From Otis tarda (lineage: Eukaryota; Chordata; Aves; Otidiformes; Otididae): a DNA stretch of 64,000 bases. Location of the stretch: positions 23,436,501 to 23,500,500 of the forward strand of contig CM048553.1 of the NCBI GenBank assembly GCA_026413225.1, given 5' to 3'. This document shows, one piece after another, positions 10,913 to 25,042 of the stretch; position 1 is the first letter of the stretch; every line of letters begins with the position of its first letter. A program made the position numbers and the translations under genes. The notes under the pieces are model-generated. The model was not told where the DNA came from. It was given only the letters and a program-made list of their open reading frames with translations, and made no database searches.

Positions 10913-13900
10913 GAATTCAGATCATGGGGATTGATCGTAGAACTTCCAAACCCGGAGTCTTTAATTATGTATGTATCCCAGGACCTACAGTGGTAGTAGT
11001 TTGCTGTCTGAGTGGTGCACAGAGACTTGTAATATGCACTCTCGGGAATGAGGTATCCTCAGATACTTTGATGGTGAAAATGGGTGGGCATATGTCAAAG
11101 ACAGCTACTAAATTGAAATGAAAACAGGAGAAGGCTGTGATGTCTTGCATGCTGAAGCAATCTGTGAGAGAAGTGCTGTGGCTTTCAGCTCACTGCTTTT
11201 CCCATTTTCCCTTGGCAAGTTAGAGCTATTTTTAAACTCAGTATCTTTTAAATAATGCATAAGTTAACAATAGAGACTTATAGTACTGGAAAACACGAAT
11301 GAGCTTAAAAAAACCCAGAAAATCCTTCCCAGACTGCTTCTAGGAGGGTCTCTGGGAGGAACAGAGCACATTTGTCTGTTCAGTTTCCAGACATCATTTG
11401 CGAAATTCCTTTTTTTAGAGCAAATCTCCTATCTTTGAACTGAGATTTTTCATTTACAAAGTGTGTTCCCAATCAAAACAACTGAATAAACACTATGCTG
11501 AGAGCGCTATGTCACTTTGAGGGCCGTATATTTTGACATAGTACAGCCCAGTCTGGCTGTGTAAGTACCTTAGCACCTTTGCGTGTCAGGAGAAAGAGTG
11601 TCAGGAAGACCCTTCTCCTCTGGGAACTGTATGCATGAATGGTTCAGCAACTAATATTGTTTTTCCAAGCAGCACCAGACTCATGGTCCGTGTGCTCCGT
11701 GGCTATCCTGTGCACAGGCAGCCAAAGCACCGCAGCTCGTGAACGCGTGTGAACCTGTGAGACCTGAAGCACTAAATGGCTGCCCAGGAATGATGATTAG
11801 CAGGAGTGGTTACGTCCAAACGGCTTTTGCAGCCGGTTTCCAGTGGCCAGGCTTTGTCTCTGTAGCTGGCACTTGTCCATGGAGAAGGATCAAGGGAAAG
11901 TGGTTGCTGGGAACATTGTCACCGCCAGACCAATTTATCTGGCCGTGATTGCTCTGAGAAAAAAAGAGATTGCAGGGACTGAGCTGCTGGGCAGATTAAT
12001 TATCCTGGCAGCTTGCGGATTTGTAACCTCTGCGGTCATGGGGACGGCATAAGCCACAGAAGCCTGCGCTTGCGTGTGAACCATGCCAGCCAGCAGAAAC
12101 TGCGTAGCTGAGTTTGGTCCTTCTTATGTGTAAGCCTCAAAGCGTTGCTGGGCCTGAGTTGGAGGACTGTGGCCACTCTGCTCTGCTCAACGATTGCACA
12201 AGCAGTGAATTTAGAGATGGAGCAGGGCTGTGAAATTAAGAATGTGCTGGGGGATTTGGGTCTGCTGCATTTTTCATGTCGTCTAGATCGAGTTTTGCTA
12301 ATGAGACCTCTAACTGAAGAAAAGAGAGAATGTCTGTTTTCAGTAATCTCTGTTTGGCTTTATTTCCTAAAAAGTGAACTCTAATGATCTTAAGGGGAAA
12401 AGAGAGAGAAGCACAGAGTATTTAGAGATGCAGTATCAATCATATGATTTTTTTCCCTTTCACTTGTGTCAAAGACTTTTTTTACCATCATGTAGACTGT
12501 AATAAATATTCATGTGGGTGGAAAGACAGCAATTTTTTTTTTTTTTCCCAAGTACATTTGGAAATAATCTGCACTCTGGTTGTCTGAAAAATTACAGTTC
12601 TGTGCTGGTTTTCAGACACATTATTTTAATGCTTTGTGAGATATTTTGGGTGAAATGGTTAGCTAATTAGAACTGTTTCATTGTAAGAATTCTCTTTTCT
12701 CTCTTTCTTTAAGGTTCCAAGAATCTGTAGTATAGAAGATGCTTACTATTTATTGTCCTCAGAAGAGAAAAGTTACTAGTAAATGACTGTTATTAAGACA
12801 TTAATGCATTACAAGGTTTAAAGAAATAAAAGGTCTGCCAGTATATTAGCCATAGTTCAGTAACTGACACAAGAGATAGTCATCAACCTGATACCAACAC
12901 AGGAAATGCTTTTAAAAATAATATTTTTAACACCTTTTTGTGTCACTGCATTGAACTTTTAATAGGGTTTTGGGACTGTTGATTGAAAGTGGTGAAAATT
13001 TGTGATATGTGCTTAATTTACAAAAATTATACATAGTGATGTGCAGTACATATAGTTTTTCAGGATTATTACTCATGGTTTAATCTCAGGGGAGAACTGT
13101 AAGAGTTATAGGATGCATCTGGGTGGAGAGTTGGAGAACATACTCTTCAATTTACAGCTTAACAATGGGGAATAAGAGCTTTAGTTAAAAATCCATGTGC
13201 ACTTCATAGAGATTGTGAAGAAGGGATTCATCCTGCAAAATATGTAGTACTCTGTACTTCTGTAGTATTGCAGGTATGCATCTCCTTTTGACTGTTTACC
13301 CATCTTTACTGCTGTGTGTGCATGGGCACTTCAAACAATCCATATAGATGGGTCTCACAGGGTGCACGTGTCTTGTCTTTCTTCATGTTGCAGGCCTGAG
13401 GATATAAAAGGTGGTGCATACTTCCCATTGTGCCTCTCGTTTAACTTTGGTGGAGGACCATATTTTAGGATGCCCATATGGTCTGCAGCTGTTTTCCTCC
13501 CTGAACTACTTCTTTCCCTCCCCATCCCCTGCCCCTTCTCATGTTGGAGTCTTTCAGAGAGTTGCACTGTCCTTTTCTCCGTCTTCAGGCTTGTCACTAC
13601 AGATGAAGTGACACACAGCGGTCTTCTGGCCTCCACCGTATGGCCTGTATACAGAAGTGACACTCCAATTCGGCTTTTTCAGGTTGCCTGGCTTCATGTG
13701 GAGCACTAAAGGTTGTTTAGGTAAACTGCATCCCCGGGCTGTGTGTTATTTGTAAGATTTTATTCGTTTTCTGACCCAGAAAGATGCTTTAGACAAAAGT
13801 CCAGGTATACCCTGAGGAAAAGTACTTGCCCTCAGTCTCTAGTCCCAGGGTTCAGGACTATGCACAAAAGCTAAAATAGCGGGGACCCCTTCACACTTGG

Positions 13901-16900
13901 AGAGTGAGGATGTTCTCACTTTGTCTGTGAGGATGTTCCCCAAGAAAGAAAATTGTCCCCAGGGTCTTTGGGAGGGCTTTCTTCATTCTCTTCTCGCTTC
14001 CCAGACTTGGAAACCTTGTAGCCTGATGGCAGCAGTGTCCATTTGCAGGAAGCTTCTCCCTCAGGGCATGGTATATGGAATAAAACTGTGTATCTGAGCA
14101 GACAACGTTGTCAATGATCATATGCCCATGCTTGAGCCTGTGCCCTAGCTCTGCTTTTTCTGCTGGGAGAGACTTAATGTGGCACCTCACGCCTATGGCT
14201 TCTGGCTTCTTCAGTGGTGCTGCTGCTGTAATGACTCTGAGCTGGGAGGATTTCTTCTACACACTCTTTCTGTGTATACATAGACCATATGGCGGAGCCA
14301 TTCCTTTTTTAGCTTAGGACACGTGGTCAAAACAGTTAATTATTCCGATTTAGTTTAAAATAAAACCTACTGTTGATGTATTTGTTTATTAAATGGAAAG
14401 CCTTCTGGTCCTTGAAGATCTCAGAGGTACAAATCCGCCTCTGAGTCCTGGCCAGCTCTGGTCACGTCATGGTAGAAATCTTCTTCCATCTGTAAGACAA
14501 ATGTTTAAAATTTCCATTTCAACAATTTCCATTGAAATTCTGTCTAATTAGTTTTTGGAGTTGTGTAAACTGTGTTATGAACTTCTAAAGTAGCTTGACA
14601 GCAATCACCTGTGTTCTCATCAAAATGGAAATACATAATTGCTGTAAAGATAAGGTGGTTTTCTATTCAGAAAATAATGGGTGTTTGCCAAAATCTTACC
14701 TAATTTATCAGTTTTTTTGACCAACAAGAATAAAGAAGTTTGGGATTTTTTTTGGCTATGGTTTCTTTTTTTTTTCTTGATGGATAAGAAACAGTAACAG
14801 TGGGAGGAAAGGAAAACAAAAACATTCTTTAAAAATATTGCAAAAGCTTTTGAAGTCTTCGCTTAAAAAAATCAATGTAATTTAGAACATTTTAAACATT
14901 TTCTTATATTTGGATTTAAAAAACAGGTGTACATTTGTGCTTCTTTTTCTCTTGGTTGTTTTCTTTTTCTATGAGCTTTCCTTTTTCTCCCTGGACGAAA
15001 TATTGCATTCTGTGTTTCATACATTATCTGGTGTGTTGCTGTTACCCGGTCACTGACTTTTCTTCAGTCATAGTGAAGAGTTCTTCACTGCGCAGCTCTG
15101 AAAAACTTGAGTTTGAGACAAGAGTGTTATTGTGTTTTTGGAAATGATATTTTGCAAGTCTGGGATAGTAATTCAGATTTTTTCCATGTCCTTTTATAAA
15201 CTCATATCAATAGTACTGCTAAAATATGTATTTGTATCCTGAGTAAATTGCTGGGACTCAAGTGGCCAAGCAGTAAAGAATAATTGCTTATTTTGAGTTA
15301 TTTTCCAATGGTTTACAACAAGTTGCTCATTTAGGAAAGATGAATAAGATTCTATTTTGGTGTGTTTCTCTTATTTAAGTATCTTTGAAGATTAAAAAAG
15401 GAATTGCTTGGGGGACAAAACCCACTTGGAAAAAAATGTTAATACACTCTTTCTTGTTAGACTGAGGAATCTCGTATTTGTGTGTTGAATTACCACTAGT
15501 GAATGGAAACTGTCCTGATAAAAGGGTAAAGCATGTGTGCTGTTTACGGCATGACAAAGATGGTAACAAAGTAGAACTTTCTGAGCTCTCACTCTGTGGT
15601 ACTTTCTGTGTTTAAAAATACACTGGGAAATGAAATGAAAGGATCTCAAGAGTACAAAATTATGATAGTTAGAAATATGGCCTGGACAGAACTATATCAA
15701 CATCCTGTGGGCAAAAGCCTTTAAATACTTGGACTGTGTTCAGGTAGCGGGGAGAGGGAATGATGATCAGATGGCCTGGGAGGCTTCCTTCAGGGCATGC
15801 CTGGGTCAGAGTGGTGACTGGAGCAGCTGGGAATGGGGCGGCCCCTGGGACACCAAACAGGTTTGCTCTCTGCTCCTTTCTTTTGCAATTTTAGCCTATT
15901 TGCAGTTCTGCGCTTCTCATCACCTTTCTGAAGTGATGGCACAGTAGTATAAATAATACTTAGTTCTTTTACTATCATTTCTGTGAGTGCAAGGCTGGGG
16001 TTCTGCCTTGTTGCTGAAGGAGCCATTCCCGTGCTCTACTGCACACCAGTGCTTTCAAGTAGCAAATCTAAGTCTACATTTTCTGAATAAGTGTCACCTT
16101 CCATTTCATTTTCTGTGAATGAAACTAGAGCATATAGGTGGATTCAGGCATGCATACCCATCTATGCTTATCGACCCATTCTTGTAATCTGAAATTAAGC
16201 TGGCAGGTGTGGTGTCTCATCTCAGAGGGCTTCTTTCAGGGGCTGATTACCCTTGGCTCCCACTCATTTGAATGGGAATTGGGCACCTTCACTTTGTGCA
16301 TGTTCGAATTTGCAAGGACTGAAGTACCAACTTTGCAATATCATTATCTCATGTATAAAGAAAATTTCTCTAGCAGCTCGTAATACCCGGAATAGCACTT
16401 CTTCAGCTCCTGCTTTTTGGTTACCTCATTCCAAGTTGAAAACGTTTCCTCTCTTCACCTTGTCCTTAGTGTGTGCTTCCTGCTGATATTATATATTAAT
16501 TCTGCAAATGCATTATTTAACTCTAAAGAGCATTTTAGGCTGCAGGCTATTAAAAAGTTAAATAGTGTATGAAAGGATGCTTGAGCTAAGAGAGAACATG
16601 TCTACTCTGTTTTTAATTTGTTTAAATAAATGTTAATTCTATACTATTTGTATGTATGGCTTAAGACTTTGTAGAGAATGTATCATTGCATTTCAGGAGT
16701 TTGCTAGTGTTTCTGATGTTAAATTGGGTTCTATTGAAGGAGATTTTAAACTCAAATATTTCAATGCGAAATACAAACCCATATATATTTGGATAGTTTC
16801 TGTATTATTTTTCATGCCTTTCACAATGAAAAAATGTAGGGTGTATTGTACCAAAATTGAAATGAACTTTGCAAATGCTGGAATTCTCCATGAGAAATTT

Positions 16901-19900
16901 GTCTATACCCTAGAGATTGTGTACCTCAATGGCAAGAAAGCCTGTTGTGTTTAGAAAAGAGTTCTGCTCTGTTCAATTCTGTTTTCCTTTAAAATATTTC
17001 ATAAGAAAATGTAAGATAGGTCAGCAGCTTTTAATGATGAAAGATACTTCTTGTAATGCAAGTGGGAGCAGGTCTTTGCCCTGATACTGTAACCCTGATA
17101 TTGTAAATATTTACCTGTTGTGCAAGCCTGAACTCTGTGTAAGGTTGTTGGAGGAGCTGGAATCCACCTGGTCTGCAGTGCATCACCTGTCTGCCATAGG
17201 ATTTAACCATTTTTTTTTCCCACAGAGTAAGTTTCCACAAAGCCTGGGTGCATCTCTGGGATTCCATTCTACATTTTTATTCTCTTATTTTGGATGTTTT
17301 AACATTTACATATTTTTGGCCAAAAAGATCAGTCTCAAATGCTCTTTCTGTGTTCTTTTGCTTAAATAGACATGGACTGATTTTCAAAAGTGCTGGGTAT
17401 TAATACCCTCTGCTTTGTTAATGGGTATAATGAATGCTCAGCAGCTAAAAATATCTCGTGTATGTTCTTGAGAAAAAATGTTCAATTTAGGAACAAAGAG
17501 GGAAGAGAACTGACAGTAGGTTCAGGAGACTTAAAGCAAAGCCTGTTATATCTCAGGTATATCTCAGTCCTGTCTTTGCTTCTGTTGGTCCAGTCAATCC
17601 CTCGTATGGCACAGAGTGGAAATGGTGAAGTTGGTGCCAACCCAAGAATAGTCTGAAGAGCAATCATTAGGGTACATATCTTATTATAGATGCTCCAGTT
17701 ATACCCCTTGATCTGAGTCAAGCAAGTTGGAGCTTTGAATTTCAGTGTACAGAGTTGTGCAGGTCATTGGCTACATGGACATGTGTGTTGGAAAAAAAAT
17801 ATGTTTAAGCTGTTACATTTCTCTTTAAAGTTTCACGTTGGAAAACTTGGAGGATTTTTTTTTTTTGTGAAAAGCCATTTGTTGGAAAATTCTTAACCAT
17901 CAATAGTTAAAAAGATGTTTTCAGGGCACCTGAGGTGACTTGGCTATCTTGTTATTTGTTCTTATGCTCTAGGTCTCTAGCTGCTCTGTGGCATAGTTGT
18001 TTCCACCTCCACACAACACTGGCCTGTAAGCAGAATAGATTCACATGCAAAATGCAGTTATTCTTGTTAAGAAGCGCATAAGTTTTCTTAAACGTATGCA
18101 CTTTACTTTTGATTTAGCCTTTCTGTGAAGTCATATATATATTTCTGCTTATTACAGTCAGTGTTTGAGGTTATATCACCTCTCTCCGAACACTGATAAG
18201 CTATATGCAAAATCGATTAGCTTGTGAGGAAGTATACATCAGTGTATATGTCTTTCTGATTTAAGAAACAGCTGTATTTATTTTTCTGACTTTCATTGTA
18301 ATACTCCTCTCCAAGTATCAAGGAAGAGTGGTGCAGATTTCAGTCATACCAGCAGTGTTTGACAGATGAACTGAAACTATTCCCATGAAAAAAGAATACA
18401 GTATTGATTAATTGGTAGTAACACTGTAAATATGTCTCTGTCTAGTTTTGTAAGGGGGGAAAAAAGTCTGGGTTGTGTATATATTTAAAGAATATAAGAA
18501 ACCTATATATAAAAAACGTATTAAAACCCCCCTGTAACTCTTTTAACTTAAAAACCATTAGCAGCTTTGGAGGTTGGTTAACTTTAATTTATAGTTTAGC
18601 TCAGCATTAAATTCCACAATATTGTGTGGGGCTTTTTGAAGGCTTTTTCTTGTTCTGCAAGCCACATTAGCCTCCCTGATGATTGCTCATCAAATGCATT
18701 GCACTGTAGAACTTGAGTCGTAAATCCAGGTTTTATAATAAGTAACACATGACATGTTAGAAGGATTATTTTTAGAAAGATAAATAATTTAAAGTATTGA
18801 GCAAGATTCTAGAAGTAAGTAGTAAGGAGGATAATAAAGCTATCTTTCTACATTTTTGTACTAAAGAGGAGAATACAATCTTGAATCTGTGCTTGTCAGT
18901 GTGAGATGTAGGTACAAACAGTGGTGCCGTTTATCTAAATTAAAGTTTGCAAAACCACACATGATGTTCCTTAAGAACTGTGAGCGCTGTTGTGAGGGAG
19001 AGGCTCTTGAACACTCCACTGAGGCACTGGTTTGTATTCGCCGGGATGTTCCCCTGCCTGATTTTCAGGCATGATGAACAGAGGCACCGAAATTAGGAGG
19101 CTGATCTCCCAAGACCTCTGTAGCCAGCAGGGAGAGCATAGGCTCCTGCAGAAGGTGGTCAGGGCAGGAGGCTGGCGGGAGGGCAATGTCTGGCCTTCGT
19201 GAGCAATTGCTCGCTCTCTCCACTGATTGTGCAGAGGGAGATCCCTATGGGTGTTCCATTTCCCTGTGGCTCAGCAGAGTGAAGGAGGGGGAGGTGATTT
19301 CCTTTTAAAACATCCTTCTGTATCTTTGCTCAGCTGCAGAGGTTCCTCGAGGACACCAGGTTAGCTCAGGATGAGGACAAGTGAGGAGCTGGAGCAATTC
19401 TCTTGTTAAAACAGTGTCAGCAAATCACTGAGCTGCCAAGTAAATATGACAGGAGATTTGAAAGTGAGTTTCTTGTATAAATGCTTGGTCAAATTCAAGC
19501 TCATCATTCACTGAACAAAAATTTTAATTAGAGGCAGCTCCACACTCAGATGGGATCACAGCTAGAGCCATCTGCGTGTGACTGTGTCCCTGGCCGATTG
19601 AATGGCTTTACAGATACTGGATGTGCTTCCAGCTGCAGACCACATCAGCTGGTTGTGTTTGACATGTCAGTTCTGGATGTGCGAGTGGACCCTTGGGTGG
19701 GCAAAAGGATAGAAGTGCAAGAGGGATGGTGGCACTCAGAAGTGATGCTGAGCTCTCTGTTCCCTGTCCCTTTGCCTAGCAACAATGCACTTTTGGCTAT
19801 CAGGCCTTGTGATGAAGTGCTGTGTGGAAGGCGCCATTCAGGGTAACTGAGTCAAAGGCTCTGAGAGGGATGTGTTCTTTCAGGGCTTTCTGCCGCACTG

Positions 19901-22189
19901 CTATGTAGCATCTAAAAGGGTCTGCAGCTGTTCTTATCTTTAGACATTCTTTTTTTTTTTTTTATGAGCAAGCATCTGGCTATGCAGTTGCATTGTGAAA
20001 ATTAACTCTACACAAACTTACCTTTTCATCTCGGTTGTATTCAGCTGTTCGGAGAAACATTAACTTGGAGCCCTTTGGAGGAAAACAAGGTATATGCCAC
20101 AATGGCAGAATATATTCCTGCTCACTTCTGCATCTGCTGGAGTTGATTTCTTACTTGCATCTTTTAACTCCTCCTGCGAGATGCACTTTGCACCATCACT
20201 ATAGTGGTTTGCTGCGCCACGTTCAAAATGTGACTGTTAGATAGCTGCCAAATTACAAAGAATACCATTCTTTGAGTCCCACAGAGCTGAGATGACAGGT
20301 GCGCAGCCTGATCTACAAAAAATGTGACAATCCTGGGAAAAAAAAAACCCTGGAACAGATAAGTAACCTCAGAATGAAGAGGTTAGTCCTTTGAAAAGTG
20401 ATAACTGGATTTGGTGTGCTCAAGTATGAAGATCCCTTTTCATCCTGAAGAGAATGCTTCAGGATAAAAATAGATAAGATTAATAGGTAATAATAAATAA
20501 GATACTTCTTAGAAATCTATTCTCATATTATAAATGGGTATATAATGTTTCTATCTATAGGCACATCATGGCTCAGAGATGAGAGGCTACAGTAAAAGAC
20601 AAAATACTCATAAGGATTTGCATTATGACAAAAAGAAAATCTTGAGTCTTTGCTGGCACCGTAAGCCCATTTCAGAGAAATCATTGTTGCAAGTGTTCTG
20701 GATGTGTAAGGAGATGGTGATTCAGATTTAAGACCCTATGGGAAGAATGCAATATACTTGGATCTGCTTTGACCCTGCCAGTTTTTCCATCCTGGGTCAT
20801 GTATCTTCTGACATTTAAACCATTGCTCAGGTGGCAACATGAGAAGTTGCAGGTTTTTTTTTGAGCACGGGTGAATAAAATATGTCAAATTCTGAAAATG
20901 TCTGTTAGCACATTAGACACAAACAAGGTAGTGGATTGGTCCTGATTTAGGAGAGGGTGGACATGAAAGATGAGAATAAAGGGATATAGAAAAAAGTGTG
21001 GTTAAGGACCCAGAGAAGACAAGTAAGCAAACTGGATGTATAATGCATAGTGTATTGCTGACAGATGCCTCCCAGGGATGCAAAATATATTCTACATAAA
21101 TTTATATTGATATATAGCATATAGATGATCTCTCTCTGTGTGTATATATATGATATATAAATGTCTATAAGAAATAGATAGTAGTAGCAGAGCATCAGTC
21201 AAATGAGAACTTCTACCAATCCTATGTGAGTGAACCAGCTACAAATCTCCAGATACTGTTTATAACTTTTTTTTTTACCAATCAATGCACCAAGTCAGAT
21301 GGATATATATGAATACCATTAGTAATGCCAGGGATTTCATCCTGTGCCCTTTTTTACTACTTAAAAACCAGCCATAGTTATGTCACCAACCAGTGTAACT
21401 GGCCTTAATACAGAGTTTGGTTGTATTTGAGAAGGAATGTGAAGATGGGGAGTCTTGTATATAGAGGAGAGAAGCTAGAGTTAGTGTAGGAGGGATGTAA
21501 TACCTCTGGTAAGAAATGGGGGAAATATTTGAACCCTGCAGATGTTTTGCTGTAGGACTGTCAGTATGAGTTGAATCACAGTCTTATCCATGAAGCAGCA
21601 GACAGAAAACTGTCAAAGCTGCATTTTCAGAAATGGATCTCTCTGGTCCGTGCAGTTGCAGATGTGGAGCAGTCTCTGCAATGGATGCAGCCAGCAGGGT
21701 GCTGCTGACAGCTGGTTGCTCTGTGCAGCTGGTGTAGGTTACGTGATGTGGATATCAACCATGTACTTAAAAACAATCCTATGCTGACATTTGGAAAATA
21801 GTTTGCATTCTATAAGAACAAATATATTTTCTCTCAGACTTTCAAGAAATGATTGTGTATAGAAAGGTAATTTTAAAATACCAAATTACTGTATTCATTT
21901 TACCCTAAGGAGCTGTGTCGGGAATTAAACACAAAAGAAATGGAACTGTGTTATACCAACAATCCATCTGTCCTGGCATTGGCAGTGGGAGATGCTGTGA
22001 AAGAGCACATGGGCTGGGCCGCTTTCAGGGTCCATTCCACTCACCCCCTCAACATCCATGGCTGTTTGATTAAAGATGCCAGAAGGCACATCGCTGCATA
22101 TGCCTTTTAGTATCTGTTTATCAACCGGTTGTCCATGACTTCAGTTCCTTTCTAGGATACCTTCTGATACTCTGCCTGTACAGCCTCCT

Positions 22190-22430
22190 GTGGCAACATG
22201 TTGCAGAGATTCACAACCTGTGTGACATAGTGCTTTCTTTGATCTGTTTTACATTGGTCTTCTGATTTATTGAAGTACTTCCTTATTTTACTAATATGGA
22301 ATTAGGTGAATAACAGCTTTGCATTAATTCTGTCTGTGGCCCACATGATATTGTAAACCTCTCTCCTGTTCCCCCACCCTCACCCCATCCTCTCCTCTCC
22401 AAATTGGAGAGCCTTTTGAGCCTTTTGACC
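22190..22430 (-). mobile_element. Ancient CR1-clade LINE fragment, antisense
   Basis: This region resembles, block for block, the 3' ORF end of old amniote CR1-type LINEs read in reverse. It has TGGCAACATGTTGCAGAGAT, a run of short blocks ending in ACTTCCTTATTTTAC, GATATTGTAAACCTC, then TCTCCTCTCCAAATTGGAGA. In the young avian CR1 copies of this window, the matching place reads CTCTTCTCCAGGCTGA. It is much more diverged than the CR1 copies at 24 kb, so it is from an older wave. Confidence 0.6.
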
Positions 22431-23910
22431 CAGTAACCTGCTGGGTCATCAGCAATGCCAGAGCTGTCTGGCAAGCCAGACAAATCGGACGTGGAACAGC
22501 ATTAGGAAACGGATTATTTTTTGTCTCTCTGAAGCTAGCTGTTCTCTTGCCTTTGTATATGCTAAATGAAGATTGATGATTGTAAGTTTGGGGAGCTGTG
22601 ATAATTCCTTGGACTATGGTTAAGTGATTAGTATTGTCTCAGAATCTGGCCCCTGAGGATTTGGTGGTTCAGACTCTTGTCTTCCCGCTCTTCATTCATT
22701 TTTCGATCTGTGAATTTTATTTCACAAAGCTTTGTGTCATTTGTCATGTACAGATGTTCTGTGAAATTTTCCTGGTAATGCAGGCTACTTCTTTGAGAGA
22801 CTCCTTTCCTTGTCTCCCTTAATTGTGCATTTGGATGTTTTGCATGGTTTCAGACTAAAACCCTGTCTCACTCTCTAATGCAGTATGAGATCTTTGACTT
22901 CTGATCCACGCAATGTTCTGTGCTATTAAAATGGACCTTCTTTATAAAAAGAGAGAGATTACAGTGCTACAGCAGGTACCTGTAATTTCAGTTTCTTGCT
23001 CTTTAATTTGCCTGCCATTGTAGGTATTTTTCACATCATGACTCATTCTTCCTTAGCACCTCTACCAATAACAGGCTTTTTTCAATTACTTTATAGTTTC
23101 AAGCCCATTTCTGTTTTCTTGAAATTCTAGCAGATTGTCTCCATCAGAATAGTTTCTAGAAACTAATTAGTTCATAGGTTTAAGGTTTAATATCTTTTGA
23201 ATTAAAGCTAATTTCAAGTATACCCTTTGCTAAAGTTCACATGTATTGTGAACAAAAATTAAAGTTGTGGTAACTATTTTTTCTGTTCTCATTTCTGAAA
23301 CGTTTCAGCTGCTTTAACAGTTGGTGCATTTGTTAGATTAACAATAAAAACAAACGTCTCTGTAATTTTTCAATCCATATATGCTGATACTCTTTAATTA
23401 CAGAAAAAATGCACACTGTTTAGAATAAATTATTCTTTTTGGGAATTACTACATTAAAAAAATCTTGAAGCATGAACACTATTTCAAATTTCAGGATAAA
23501 GTGTAAGTTCTAACAGCAGGTAACCATGAGCATAAGGGGGTGATCGTCCTAAGTGTGTATAAAAGAAATGACAGCACAGTGGGGGAGGGCTTTGCTGTCA
23601 TTAAGGATGCACATTTTAGGATGGATGTGTTCAGTGTTAGTGCCAAACTGTAAATCTAGCCTTGAAGAGATACTGACTCCTTTGCTGGTCTTTCTTGGCA
23701 TCATGCAGAAGCAGGAAGCAGCGGCATGGAAATGCTGGTTGGTAAGAAGAGGTGATGGGTTGGGGAATAGAGGAGAAGTAGGAATGTGGCCAGGGAGAGA
23801 GGACCTGAGGACAGAGGATATGGATACAGCGATGGGGAGTTTGGAAGAAGATGATGAAGGAGCTGTGGCAGAACATAATTTACCCCCTTTGTATTCCTAT
23901 TTTATACAGC

Positions 23911-24156
23911 TTAAGTAGAGGAGATAGGTTTAGATTAGATATTAGGAAAAATTTTTTTACAATAAGTATGGTAGAACACTGGAACAGGTTTCCCAGAGAG
24001 GTGGTGGATGCCCCATCCCTGGAAACGTTCAAGGCCAGGTTGGATGAGGCTCTGAGCAACCTGATCTGGTTGAAGACATCCCTGCTCCTTGCAGGGTGGG
24101 GTTGGACTAGATGATCTTTGAAGGTCCCTTGCAACCCTAACCATTCTATGATTCTA
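23911..24156 (+). mobile_element. CR1 LINE 3' end, sense
   Basis: About 246 bp of the extreme 3' part of CR1. It starts in the last codons of ORF2 (TTAGATTAGATATTAGGAAA, then GAACACTGGAACAGGTTTCC) and runs through the 3' UTR to the terminal CCATTCTATGATTCTA. It is severely 5'-truncated, as is usual for CR1. It has the opposite orientation to the CR1 copy at 24525-25042 and is nearly its reverse complement. Confidence 0.93.
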
Positions 24157-24524
24157 AGTGTTTTTTTTAAATTTCATTTGAGTAATCAGATGGTAGTTAT
24201 TGCCAAAGTAAGATAGTCTGGGAGTGAAGCGAGGCTGTGCTGGCAGTGAGGTGGTTTGCTGGACAGTCCCAGCTTACCCATTACTGGGTTGGTAAAGGCA
24301 TATGTGCAAAGCAAGTGGTGATGTGTGGTCCCTTTGACAGGGATTTCCTGGGTGGCTCAGGAGAAGCATCCCCCTAAGTGGTGCCTTCACCATTTGCTCT
24401 AGTGACTGTCTGTTGTTCTTTGGGCACCTTGTGAGCAGGTCACTTGGGATCAGCTCTGAAGAGCTCCAAGAGCTCTTGAGTTGTCTTAACTGCAACACAG
24501 AGCAGGACACATCTGAAATGTGTT

Positions 24525-25042
24525 ATAGAATCATAGAATGGTTAGGGTTGGAAGGGACCTTCAAAGATCATCTAGTCCAGCCCCTCTGCAAGGAGCAGGG
24601 ACATCTTCGACTAGACAAGGTTGCTCAGAGCCCTGTCCAACCTGGCCTTGAATGTTTCCAGGGATGGGGCATCCACCACCTCTCTGGGAAACCTGTTCCA
24701 GTGTTCTACAGCCCTCATTGTAAAAAACTTTTTCCTAATATCTAGTCTAAGTCTACCTCCCTCTATTTTAAAATCATTACACCTTGTCCTGTTGCAACAG
24801 GCCCTACTGAACAATCTCTCCCCATCTTTCTGGTAGGCCCCCTTGAGGTACTGGAAGACCGCTATCAGGTCTCCCCGGAGCCTCCTCTTCTCCAGGCTGA
24901 ACAGCCCCAACTCTCTCAGCCTGTCCTCACAGGAGAGGTGCTCCAGCTCTTTTATCATCTTTGTGGCCCTCCTTTGGACCTTCTCCAACTGATCCATGTC
25001 CTTCTTATGTTGGGGACTCCAGAACTGGATGCAGTACTCCAG
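24525..25042 (-). mobile_element. CR1 LINE copy, 5'-truncated, antisense
   Basis: About 518 bp, beginning with the inverted CR1 3' end (ATAGAATCATAGAATGG) and ending at GCAGTACTCCAG, where the source element would continue into RT sequence. The minus-strand frame 24611-24997 stays open and gives a CR1 ORF2 C-terminus (for example RATKMIKELEHLSCEDRLRE), so this copy is relatively young. CR1 encodes a reverse transcriptase and endonuclease. This remnant keeps neither active domain. Confidence 0.95.

Noticed and set aside
24611-24997. 128-codon minus-strand open frame
   Set aside because: It is the CR1 ORF2 C-terminus in the element at 24525-25042. Without the RT core it is not a functional gene.
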